A stretch of DNA of 43,373 nt, from the NCBI GenBank assembly GCA_026014815.1, contig JAOZHP010000025.1, positions 1-43,373 on the forward strand, in the 5' to 3' direction. The notes below the pieces were generated by a model. That model was not told the DNA's origin, did not search any database, and worked only from the letters and a program-made list of their open reading frames with translations. Of the stretch, positions 8,197 through 15,893 are shown piece by piece (position 1 is the stretch's first letter; each line of letters starts with the position of its first letter). This DNA comes from Candidatus Bathyarchaeota archaeon (lineage in GTDB: Archaea > Thermoproteota > Bathyarchaeia > TCS64). Made by a program: the position numbers and the translations under genes.

Positions 8197-9210
8197 CTAC
8201 CAGCCGGTGGGTTCGTCTATACGTAGGAGAGTATAGAGACGGTCTCCGGGGAAGACGAGGCGTGCCGGATACATGGTGTGGACCACGCCGTCTATCGGGC
8301 TTGTTATCTCCGCTAGTGTAGAGCCGTCAAGGTCGGTAATCTTGCCTATGAGCTGACCATCGGTGAGTATGTCGCCGTAGTCAGCAATGGCATGGAATAC
8401 GCCTGCCTCTGGTGCGGCTACTCCTACCCACTCCATGTCGAGGTATCGCTGGTTCTTGGGTTTAACTGGGTCTCCATCAATCATGTCGTAGTGTTTGAGG
8501 AGGTTGAGGGTGCCGTCCACGTGGTTCATGATGAACTCTTCAAGGGGCTGGGTCCTGTACCCGAGGCCCGCCTCGCTTATAATGCTGGCTACGCCCGCCT
8601 GCACCGCCTCATGGATCATGGTGCCCGGGCTTGTGTGACCGATCTTGGGGGTGCCCGGTAGCACGTATTCGAGCCCGAAAACCTTGGCCATCTCCTCTGT
8701 GACGTTGTCGATCTCTGCGTCTACTCTGAGCTGGATGGTGTGGACCAGATGACTCTCAGGCAGGTCGCCGCCCCTAAAGTCCACGTGGTAATCACATTTC
8801 TTCAAGACCTGAAATAGGGTGTACGCTATTCTGTCGCTGAGGGTGCCGTCTGGGTCTCCGGGCATCACGCTGTTCACGTTCTTGCCGTCGTAGGGGGTGG
8901 AGCCGGTGCTTCGGAGGTTCATCCACCTTGTACGCCACTGGAAGCTATGCATGTTCATGACGGGCACACTGATGAATCGGCCCCTCAGCTTCTCTGGCTC
9001 CAGCATCTGGTAGAGTCGTGAAGCAGCCTCGACGCCGCAGTACTCAGTGGGGTAGAGACCACCAGTTACAATGAGGGTGGGACCTGACTTTACGCCGTTT
9101 ACTACACCGAATGGCATCTTGATGTTGACGGCGAGGTTATCCACTACATCAACGTACCCGAACTGTTTCTCTCCGGGTTTAACATCAAGAGGATTGAACA
9201 TATTCATCAA
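8197..9210 (-). CDS. aspartoacylase/AstE-family protein lacking zinc ligands (predicted pseudoenzyme)
   Basis: 337 residues with the overall pattern of the succinylglutamate desuccinylase/aspartoacylase branch of M14 zinc hydrolases. The family's HxxE zinc motif reads Y53-P-T-E56 and the third ligand in DxHGGD reads R146 (VDFRGGD). The substrate-binding NxNR segment reads N-V-N-S114-VMPG. E213 (ISEAG), the position of the general base, is kept. The C-terminal part (about 255-337) is the beta-rich domain that caps such enzymes. Losing both His ligands should abolish zinc binding, so a binding or regulatory role, or a different chemistry, is likely. The intact-ligand paralogue is at 12780-13757. 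The reading frame is clean and full length, so it is not an ordinary pseudogene. Confidence 0.8.
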   Translation of the reverse strand: MMNMFNPLDVKPGEKQFGYVDVVDNLAVNIKMPFGVVNGVKSGPTLIVTGGLYPTEYCGVEAASRLYQMLEPEKLRGRFISVPVMNMHSFQWRTRWMNLRSTGSTPYDGKNVNSVMPGDPDGTLSDRIAYTLFQVLKKCDYHVDFRGGDLPESHLVHTIQLRVDAEIDNVTEEMAKVFGLEYVLPGTPKIGHTSPGTMIHEAVQAGVASIISEAGLGYRTQPLEEFIMNHVDGTLNLLKHYDMIDGDPVKPKNQRYLDMEWVGVAAPEAGVFHAIADYGDILTDGQLIGKITDLDGSTLAEITSPIDGVVHTMYPARLVFPGDRLYTLLRIDEPTGW

Positions 9211-9240
9211 TGAAATGATACAGGAATATTAGATATTTAA

Positions 9241-9276
9241 CGCACTGGGTGGGATTCGAACTCACGTGAAGCGGAT
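9241..9276 (-). tRNA. tRNA 3' half (orphan or split tRNA)
   Basis: Read on the minus strand this is A38, anticodon-stem strand TCCGC, variable loop TTCAC, T-arm GTGAG-TTCGAAT-CCCAC (one A-C mismatch), acceptor strand CCAGTGC and discriminator G. No matching 5' half (acceptor GCACTGG, D-arm, GCGGA stem) exists in the 130 bases upstream, so this is not a tRNA with a simple intron. It is either the 3' gene of a split tRNA or a scar left by integration or deletion. The gap 9211-9389 otherwise holds only the promoter of the + strand gene. Confidence 0.5.
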
Positions 9277-9350
9277 GGTTTCATCCCGGTCTCAACAAAC
9301 GATCAGCTATGCAGGAATAGGTATTCCAAAACGTTCCATCATATTCCTCA

Positions 9351-9357
9351 ATATATA
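9351..9357 (+). promoter_or_regulatory. TATA box for DUF5667-like gene
   Basis: ATATATA centred at 9354, about 36 bases before the ATG at 9390. A GGTGA ribosome-binding site at 9380-9384 precedes that ATG by 5 bases. Confidence 0.4.
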
Positions 9358-9389
9358 CGTTTAATAACCCTATGCTAAAGGTGAAAGAT

Positions 9390-10100
9390 ATGAAAAAGAC
9401 AAGAAAATCAGCTATCATCCTAACAGCGTTGCTGTTAACGGCGTTACCCACAGCCGTAGCGTACGCTGAGACAGATGACTTTGAGTTACCTAGCCCAAGC
9501 TGGGCTCCAGGCCACCCATTCTACGGCTTAGAGATATTCATAGAGAACAACATCGAGATTCCCCTAGCACGCATGACCAGAGGACAGATCGGGGAGGCAG
9601 AGAAACGATTACAGCTAGCAGAGGAAAGGCTCGCCGAGCTACAGGAAGTCTGCAACAGAAGCGACACAGCGACCCTTGAACGCCTCAGGCAGAGGTATGA
9701 ATATCATATTTTCGAGGCACAGGCGCTAGGAAACATGACTGACTCCTTGGAGTTAGACACCCTTCTAGGCAACAGAACAATGAACCATGTCCGTGTGCTC
9801 ACACAGCTCAGTGCACATGTGAGTGAACAGGGGCGTCAAGGAGTTGACATGGCGCTAAAGTCGTCAACCGAGAGCTTTGGAAGACAAATGAATCGTCTGG
9901 CAGAGCGGATCGAGCAAGAAGACGTAAACGGCACAAGGCTACAGCTACACATTGAGACACTTCAGAGCCAAGTACAGGAACGCCTCAACCAGTGGCAACA
10001 GATACGTGAAAACATGCCTTCACTAGGCCAAGACGTAGACATTCAGATGCCCATCGACCCACTAGGAAAGATCAACAGGACCCACCGAGGTCCACCCTAA
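9390..10100 (+). CDS. secreted DUF5667-like helical protein
   Basis: 236 residues from ATG 9390, chosen over the in-frame ATG 9372 because a GGTGA site lies just before it and MKKTRKS gives a normal signal-peptide start. Residues 1-26 are a cleavable-looking signal peptide (ALPTAVAYA). The mature protein opens with PSWAPGHPFYGLEIFIEN, matching the LPGxPLYxxKxxxE opening of DUF5667 proteins. Several amphipathic helices follow (EAEKRLQLAEERLAEL and others). Such proteins are exported and helical, with no known activity. Three N-x-S/T sites could be glycosylated. Poly-T follows the stop. Confidence 0.7.
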   Translation: MKKTRKSAIILTALLLTALPTAVAYAETDDFELPSPSWAPGHPFYGLEIFIENNIEIPLARMTRGQIGEAEKRLQLAEERLAELQEVCNRSDTATLERLRQRYEYHIFEAQALGNMTDSLELDTLLGNRTMNHVRVLTQLSAHVSEQGRQGVDMALKSSTESFGRQMNRLAERIEQEDVNGTRLQLHIETLQSQVQERLNQWQQIRENMPSLGQDVDIQMPIDPLGKINRTHRGPP

Positions 10101-10118
10101 CCATTTTTTTTCTTAACA
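10101..10118 (+). terminator. poly-T terminator
   Basis: A run of eight T (10105-10112) just after the stop codon at 10098-10100, the usual archaeal intrinsic termination signal. Confidence 0.5.
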
Positions 10119-10210
10119 TAGCATACCTAGCTGATTCACAGCGTTTTTTCTCCTCTTCCACGGGCTTTTATGTTGTAATCACTCTAATAGAAACCAGCAG
10201 GCGGTCCAGA

Positions 10211-10309
10211 ATGAAGAAATACCAAGAGAAATTCACCAATAAAATAATCAACCCCGATAAGGCAGAGAAGCCGCTGAGTAGATTGGTATGTGAGGAGGCT
10301 ACTCATTGA
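10211..10309 (+). CDS. small basic ORF coupled to the oxidoreductase (32 aa)
   Basis: ATG 10211 to TGA 10307-10309, 32 residues, Lys-rich (MKKYQEKFTNKIINPDKAEK). Its stop overlaps the TTG start of the next gene (TTGA at 10306-10309), the geometry of translational coupling. An AGGCGG sequence lies about 6 bases before its ATG. No family recognised. It may encode a real microprotein or serve as a leader that controls initiation at the weak TTG. Confidence 0.4.
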   Translation: MKKYQEKFTNKIINPDKAEKPLSRLVCEEATH

Positions 10310-11289
10310 AGTTCGGAGTATCAATACCCCACGGCAAGCCAGGGCAGTACACTGACTATAAGATGGTGAAGGAGGCAGCGCTTGAGTGTGAACGACTGGG
10401 CTATGACTCCATATACGTCTCGGATCACGTCGTCCCGCGTCCCAACACACCTTACCCCGAGAGAGATGAATACGACCTCGATGTCCCGTACCTAGAGTGC
10501 TGGACGCTCCTCTCAGCTCTCGCCGTCGAGACTAAGCGAGTCAAGCTGGGCACATTCACCCTCTGTAACAGCTTCAGGCAGCCACCGTCACTCCTAGCCA
10601 AGATGGCGTCCACATTGGACCACATCAGCGGTGGGAGGCTCATCTTTGGGATAGGTGCGGGTTACAACGAGAAAGAGTACACCATGTATGGGGTCCCGTA
10701 CCGCCATCGTTCAACACGTATCAGGCAGATGCGGGAAACCATTCAGATATGCAAAAAGATGTGGACCGAGGAAAGACCCAGCTTCAACGGCAAATACTAC
10801 AGCATCAAAGAGGCCATATGCAACCCGAAGCCCATCCAGAAGCCGTACCCACCTATCCTCATCGGGGGGAGAGGCCGAAAACTCACCCTCAGAGTAGTAG
10901 CGGAGCACGGCGACATCTGGAACTGGCCACCCGCCGTCTACGTAACACCCAAGATATTCATCGAGTACAAGGAACTCCTCAAGAAACACTGCGAAAAGGT
11001 GGGGAGAGACCCAGCGGAGATAGCCATGTCCATGGGGGATATCCTCCACATCGCTGAGGACAAGTCAGAGGTAAAGAAACAGATCACCAAGTACAAGCCA
11101 GACGAGCTAACCAGGGAAGCCTACATGAACCACCTCATTGGCACACCAGATGAATGCATAGAAAGAATCAGGATGTATCAGAACCTAGGCATCAGCGAGT
11201 TCGTCATGCAGATACCTACACTAGCATCAGGAGACCTAAACGACCTCAAACTATTCGCCGAGAAGGTGATGCCCGAGTTCCACGACTAA
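10306..11289 (+). CDS. LLM-class flavin/F420-dependent oxidoreductase
   Basis: 327 residues of the bacterial-luciferase-like TIM-barrel family. Characteristic pieces are KFGVSIPHG at strand 1, GYDSIYVSDHVV at strand 2, VKLGTFTLCNSFRQP, LDHISGGRLIFGIGAGYNEKEY, and NPKPIQKPYPPILIGGRG towards the C-terminus. In archaea these proteins usually use coenzyme F420 and act on diverse substrates; methylene-tetrahydromethanopterin reductase is the best known member, but this one lacks specific similarity to it. Start TTG 10306 is coupled to the small ORF, with GAGGAG about 13 bases upstream. Substrate unknown. Confidence 0.8.
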   Translation: MKFGVSIPHGKPGQYTDYKMVKEAALECERLGYDSIYVSDHVVPRPNTPYPERDEYDLDVPYLECWTLLSALAVETKRVKLGTFTLCNSFRQPPSLLAKMASTLDHISGGRLIFGIGAGYNEKEYTMYGVPYRHRSTRIRQMRETIQICKKMWTEERPSFNGKYYSIKEAICNPKPIQKPYPPILIGGRGRKLTLRVVAEHGDIWNWPPAVYVTPKIFIEYKELLKKHCEKVGRDPAEIAMSMGDILHIAEDKSEVKKQITKYKPDELTREAYMNHLIGTPDECIERIRMYQNLGISEFVMQIPTLASGDLNDLKLFAEKVMPEFHD

Positions 11290-11412
11290 TCCATATGGGC
11301 AGCTCCACTTACTGGTTTCGTTTTGACCACCCCCAAGGTGGTGCGGGAAGCTCCATCAGGTTAATCGTGGCTGAAAACGGGATCACTGTAGATAAAAAGA
11401 GGGAAAGAGGGA

Positions 11413-12699
11413 TCAGCTTGGGTCCGTGACCCTTCCCATGAACAGAATTACACCTGTGTCCATGTCCCGTATGAGGAAAACGAAGGGATGGTCCGCCCGG
11501 AACACCTCATCTGGAATCGTCGCGGATAGCCTCATCGAGACCCCCGTCGCGGCCGCCGCCTCGGTGCCCTGCTCGTTTACTTCTATGAACGCCTGGTGGA
11601 TTACTTTGTCGATGAACAGATCCCTATTCCCGGTCATGCCGCTGAAGTCCGCGGCGCCGGTGAACGCCGTGGGCATACCCATCTCCGTTAGGTCCTCCAT
11701 CATGAAGTACTTGGTCTCGAAAGTGAACCTCGGCAGGTAGACGTTCACCGCGGTTCCCTCCATCATTTCGACCCATTCATCGAGTCTCTCCGCCGACAGC
11801 TGAGTCTTCACATCGCCCATGAGCCCATTCTTGGGCAGCAGGACGATCATCGAGACGTCCTCGCCGGTGTAGGGGAGTTCTAGAATCTGGAGCTCGTCGG
11901 TCTCCGCGTAGTTGAAGGTCTCGTCGTGTAGGTTCATCATGTCCACCTCGACTGACGTGGACGGTGTGACGTGGAACTCCTCTTTACTTGTGGCCTCCTC
12001 GTCGAACTCGTAGAGCCAGTCTCCCTTGAAGTAGATGGCGTTCGTTAGCACCAGCCTCACGTCGGCGTCTATGGAGTCGGGGGGAAACAGGTCCTTGATC
12101 CTGTCGTAGGTCCTCTCCTCCACCCACTCGTTGATGGTGACCCGGCTCTCGTCGGGCTCGGTGATGAAGTCTAGGGCATTGACGTCACCGCCATAGAAGT
12201 TGACGATGGCGTCCACATAGTCCTCCTGCACCGGGTAGTCCTGCTGAATCCACAGCGCGTTCACCGTATGGAGCATATATTCGCGGCCCTCCTCGTTCAA
12301 TGTGTTGTATATCCTAGCGACGGAGGGCAGCCGCTCCAAGGGGTCATCTAGGAAGCCGAACACGGCCTCCATCTCCTCCGCGGTCTCGCCTCTGGCGCCC
12401 TCATAGGTCATGGAGAGAGCCATCGAGATGCTGTACGGCGAGAACAGGACGTTGCCTTCATCCATACTGTACCTGTCGAAGAGGTCGAAGGCGAAGCCGT
12501 TGCACGCGTCCACGGTAGCCTCGACCGTCGATGCCGTGGTGCCGGCGTCATCGAGCACGGGTACATCTTCCTTCGCCGTGGTCCCTGAGAACCAGTTGGA
12601 TACGGCAGGTAACTGGGAGCCCACCACAACGGCGGCCAGAATAATCACTATAAATCCATACAGAATCCGATGTTTACCTAGTCTCGACATCCTATTCAC
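11413..12699 (-). CDS. serpin (serine/cysteine protease inhibitor), membrane-anchored
   Basis: 428 residues. Residues about 10-30 form one hydrophobic helix (signal anchor), then a Thr/Ala/Asp-rich linker, then a full serpin domain with NALWIQQDYPV, NAIYFKGDW, LPRFTFETKY, the NEQGTEAAAATG hinge and the ADHPFVFLIRDMDTG / FMGRVTDP C-terminal strands. The hinge is Gly-Thr-Glu followed by four Ala, as required for loop insertion, so it should be inhibitory. Alignment with antitrypsin places P1-P1' around Ser-Ala in MRLSATIPDEV, which suggests an elastase- or subtilisin-like target. It should sit outside the membrane, probably protecting the cell surface. Serpins are sporadic in archaea, so lateral transfer is plausible. 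Confidence 0.92.
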   Translation of the reverse strand: MNRMSRLGKHRILYGFIVIILAAVVVGSQLPAVSNWFSGTTAKEDVPVLDDAGTTASTVEATVDACNGFAFDLFDRYSMDEGNVLFSPYSISMALSMTYEGARGETAEEMEAVFGFLDDPLERLPSVARIYNTLNEEGREYMLHTVNALWIQQDYPVQEDYVDAIVNFYGGDVNALDFITEPDESRVTINEWVEERTYDRIKDLFPPDSIDADVRLVLTNAIYFKGDWLYEFDEEATSKEEFHVTPSTSVEVDMMNLHDETFNYAETDELQILELPYTGEDVSMIVLLPKNGLMGDVKTQLSAERLDEWVEMMEGTAVNVYLPRFTFETKYFMMEDLTEMGMPTAFTGAADFSGMTGNRDLFIDKVIHQAFIEVNEQGTEAAAATGVSMRLSATIPDEVFRADHPFVFLIRDMDTGVILFMGRVTDPS

Positions 12700-12779
12700 T
12701 GATTAAACGTACAGGTACGTCTAGATAATCCCATACATTAGAACACCTGTTTCAAAGCATTGAACAAAGGTAGATTTGG

Positions 12780-13757
12780 CTAGGAGACCTCCCTGATGTC
12801 TTTGCCTATCTCGTAGACAACGTCTCCCTGCCAGATTGCTGGACTCGTCACCATGTGGATGACACCATCCGTCGGCACTACGATCTCCTCAAGGGTCTCA
12901 CCGAACAGGTCTTTGATTACGCCGAGCACTTGGCCTTCAGTTACCATGTCGCCTGAGCGGACGTTGCTGATGAAGAAGCCGCCGTGCTCCGCGTACAGGT
13001 GGTAGGGGTGATACACTTTAGCCTTCGGCGGTATTACTGGCTCTCCCTCCATCAGGTCCAGCTGCATCAACACGTTTCTGCAGCCACGAACAACCTCAGA
13101 GACAATGTCGCTCTGACACCTGCCCATGCCACCGGCCTCTGTGCCAACGGTCAATGGGAACTTCATGGGGTTACTGGTCTTCCGTGGGAGGCTCTCTCTT
13201 ATCCATTCCCAACCGAAGGCGCGACACAGCTCCAGATTCAGCTTATCTTTCTTCGCGTCACCTGTCTGTCTATACATGGTGCCTGTGAGGAGGTCCTCCT
13301 CGATGTCACCGCCGTGGAGGTTTATCCGGTAGTCACCCTGACTCAGCACCTCCTTGTAAAACGTCGTTGTCACGTAGTAGGTGATCTTTGGTGGACCTGA
13401 GCCGCCGCGTGGAATCTCCGGGACATAGTAACCCGTGAGGTCCCTGTAGTCGATGGGGTTCCCATGCATCCACCTTGTCTCAAACGCCAGAGTGTTCACC
13501 ATGGGCACGATGATGACCTTGCCGTCTATGTCACCCGGTTTTATTGTCTTCATCAGCTCCAGTGCCCCTGCGGGGCCATTGTACTCGCTTCCATGTTCGC
13601 CGCCGTTAATCACCACGGTTGGGCCGCTGCCCGTACCGTTGATGAGCATCACTGGAATCCTGTGCTTGCCAGCGGGGCGCTCAGCTATCTCCAAGTAGCC
13701 TTGAACCTTCTCCCCCTGCTTAGCCTCCAAGCCCTGAACTCTTAGAATATCAGACAT
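12780..13757 (-). CDS. succinylglutamate desuccinylase/aspartoacylase-family zinc hydrolase
   Basis: 325 residues of the M14-like aspartoacylase branch. Zinc ligands are present: H55-G-S-E58 in NGGEHGSEYNG and H148 in NLHGGD. E207 in GTEAGG is the predicted general base. A C-terminal beta domain (about 245-325) follows. It lacks a clear NxNRxFPG segment, so the substrate-binding region differs from classical AstE/AspA. Predicted to cleave an N-acyl or amide bond on a small molecule. It is divergent from the SDR gene at 13828, and the 70-base gap holds ACTTGG/CCAAGT half-sites (13765 and 13795) flanking a TATA-like CTTTTAT. The related gene at 8197 has lost its ligands. Confidence 0.82.
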   Translation of the reverse strand: MSDILRVQGLEAKQGEKVQGYLEIAERPAGKHRIPVMLINGTGSGPTVVINGGEHGSEYNGPAGALELMKTIKPGDIDGKVIIVPMVNTLAFETRWMHGNPIDYRDLTGYYVPEIPRGGSGPPKITYYVTTTFYKEVLSQGDYRINLHGGDIEEDLLTGTMYRQTGDAKKDKLNLELCRAFGWEWIRESLPRKTSNPMKFPLTVGTEAGGMGRCQSDIVSEVVRGCRNVLMQLDLMEGEPVIPPKAKVYHPYHLYAEHGGFFISNVRSGDMVTEGQVLGVIKDLFGETLEEIVVPTDGVIHMVTSPAIWQGDVVYEIGKDIREVS

Positions 13758-13827
13758 AGACTAGACTTGGATGGAAGCGAATATGGCTTTTATGCCAAGT
13801 AAGCAACGTTAAACGGGTGGAAGAGCG

Positions 13828-14718
13828 GTGAGACTCAACGGTAAAAATATTCTAGTCACAGGGTCGGGCAGAGGCTTCGGAAGAGCCATGGCCATCTCCT
13901 ACGCCGCAGAGGGCGCGAGAATCATCTCCGTGGCTCGAAGTAAGAACGAGTTAAACTCAGCCAAAAAAGCTATGAAGAAACATGGAGCCGAGGTACTCAC
14001 GGTAAGAGCAGACCTCGCCACCGACAAAGGAATCAGTAAGGTCTATGAAGAGACCATCGACACGTTCGGTGGCCTAGATGTACTCGTTAACAACGCCGCC
14101 ACCAGTCCTTGGCTAACCATCGATGAGATGACTATGCGGCACTGGGACACAACGTTAGCGGTGAACCTGAGAGCCCCCTTCGCATTAGCTAAAGCGTTCT
14201 ATCCATCCATGGAGGAAAGGGGAGGAGGCAGCGTTATCAACGTTACAAGCAGGTCAGCGGAGACAGGCTTTGTCGCAGAGATCGCGTATTGCCCCAGCAA
14301 ATACGGGTTGGAGGGACTGACTCAATGCCTCGCTCTTGAACTCAAGCCACGCAACATCGCGGTCAACAGCCTAAACGTGGCGTCACCCCCCGGAATGAGA
14401 CTCAAGCCCACCGAGCTAACCCTTCAAGAAGCAGCGAACATGCCCAATGAGGTCAAGGACAAGTACGCGGACGACGAGTCCATGGTACAGCACTTCACCG
14501 ATGCATGGGTCTTTGTGGCCCAACAAGACGGCGAAGGCATCACAGGGCAGAGGCTCAGCACAAGGGAACTCGCTAAGGTTCTACAGGAGGAAGGCGAAGA
14601 GGCCGCCATTGAGCGATGGAAGGGAAAAATGGTGGACGCCATATACACTCCCAGAGACTGGCCCAAGAGCGTGAGGTACCAGACCCCTGACGGGGGTTGG
14701 AAAGGGCTGGTTTACTAG
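13828..14718 (+). CDS. short-chain dehydrogenase/reductase
   Basis: 296 residues, classical SDR. The nucleotide-binding TGSGRGFG is at residues about 11-18, NNAA near 88-91, the catalytic Ser in VTSRSAE, and Y154-x3-K158 in AYCPSKYG. R38-S39 after the second strand suggests NADP(H). The C-terminus is about 45 residues longer than the usual 250-residue enzymes, with an acidic helix (KVLQEEGEEAAIERW) and a Trp-rich tail. GTG start, preceded by GGTGGAAGAG. It converges with the DUF362 gene with a 4-base overlap. The substrate cannot be deduced. Confidence 0.85.
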   Translation: MRLNGKNILVTGSGRGFGRAMAISYAAEGARIISVARSKNELNSAKKAMKKHGAEVLTVRADLATDKGISKVYEETIDTFGGLDVLVNNAATSPWLTIDEMTMRHWDTTLAVNLRAPFALAKAFYPSMEERGGGSVINVTSRSAETGFVAEIAYCPSKYGLEGLTQCLALELKPRNIAVNSLNVASPPGMRLKPTELTLQEAANMPNEVKDKYADDESMVQHFTDAWVFVAQQDGEGITGQRLSTRELAKVLQEEGEEAAIERWKGKMVDAIYTPRDWPKSVRYQTPDGGWKGLVY

Positions 14719-15737
14719 GCTAACTCTTCCTGCAGGAACTTGACAAGGTCGCTGAAAGAGGGATCACCGGCAAGATTCATGGTCACAACATCCATCCTCC
14801 GGAGATCGCTGCTCCCGAGACCCAGTCTCTCGGCGTCCTTGAACTGGGTGTGCATCCGCGTCGGCTTGTCCTTTATCCTGACGGTGCCATACTTGCGCAT
14901 GAGCGCTACAGAGACCGCGTCCGCGGCTACCATGTTGTTGCTTGCGATGATGACTCCGGGGCTCACCTCATCCTCGGGGTCAGTCCTGAGCCCTGTGTTC
15001 ATCTTGAGTGCATCACTGACTACTAGGTCAACCTGATACGCGGTGTTAATATCCATCATCTTGCCGTAGAAATCCACGCCGTCATGAAGCCAGTCCCGCT
15101 CCTCGGCGTCAATAAGCCCCACCCCTAGCTTCATACTGCATGTGAAGGTAGCCGTATTGTGACTCCTGAGGATGGGCGTGAAGATGATGCGTTCAGCATC
15201 ATAGATGGATTTTGGTATCTTCAAGCCCTTGGGCCAGAAAGTTGCTTCGTTAGGCTTTACGGTAACCCAAGGCTCCTCTTCGAAGTATTTGATACGTAAC
15301 GCCATTTCATCTGCGACAGCCTTTATGCCAAGATTCTCCATGGTGGCCCGCGTGGGAAGCCCCCTTCCTCTACCTGACATATCCCCCACAACGACCTGAT
15401 CAGGGCTTACACCTGCCTCGATGAGAATCGACGCGATGGCTCTAACTGTGTCAGGATGGGTGTCCCTCGGGTAAGGATCATCCGTGTTGCAGTTAGGCTT
15501 GATGAGGATATCACCTTCAACGCCTTCAATGAGGGGAGTGATACCACCGAGGAGGCTAATGGCCTCCTTGATGCCTTCAACGCGGTCATCTGCACGGATG
15601 ATAGCCACAGGGTTCCTGTCCTTGAAGACGTAGGGATCAGTGTGCTTGGGTTTCATTGGTACAAGTGGTGCCTCAGGTGGGTTCTCAGCGAACTCTCTGT
15701 AAAGCTTCATCGAGTCTTCGTGGATTACCTTCATCAC
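14715..15737 (-). CDS. DUF362 domain protein (larger form)
   Basis: 340 residues. The family core is visible: ILIKPNCNTDDPYPRDTHPD, VVVGDMSGRG, the THPDTVRAIASILIEAG helix, a middle block with THN-type residues (LRSHNTATFTCSMKLGVG), and SPGVIIASNNMVAADAVSVALM near the end. DUF362 proteins are often linked to iron-sulfur proteins; no ferredoxin domain or Cys cluster is present here. Role unknown, thought to involve cofactor-dependent redox or nickel/iron handling in some members. A smaller homologue is at 27206-28084. Upstream bases 15738-15893 hold only the promoter region shared with the histidine kinase. Confidence 0.75.
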   Translation of the reverse strand: MMKVIHEDSMKLYREFAENPPEAPLVPMKPKHTDPYVFKDRNPVAIIRADDRVEGIKEAISLLGGITPLIEGVEGDILIKPNCNTDDPYPRDTHPDTVRAIASILIEAGVSPDQVVVGDMSGRGRGLPTRATMENLGIKAVADEMALRIKYFEEEPWVTVKPNEATFWPKGLKIPKSIYDAERIIFTPILRSHNTATFTCSMKLGVGLIDAEERDWLHDGVDFYGKMMDINTAYQVDLVVSDALKMNTGLRTDPEDEVSPGVIIASNNMVAADAVSVALMRKYGTVRIKDKPTRMHTQFKDAERLGLGSSDLRRMDVVTMNLAGDPSFSDLVKFLQEELA

Positions 15738-15893
15738 ATCTACAGCGGATGTAAGGGGATATAATTCGAGCGATAAGAATGACTCAAGTTTCAGGCACCA
15801 GACACGACTTACCGTATTTTACCTCCATAAAAACTATGTTCATCGTTTTTTTCATAGAGACGGGAATAGGCGAGCGTAAATGGAGATCATATT

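Noticed and set aside
12408..12629. Second small ORF inside the serpin gene
   Set aside because: Out-of-frame shadow of the serpin with biased Ser/Arg composition.
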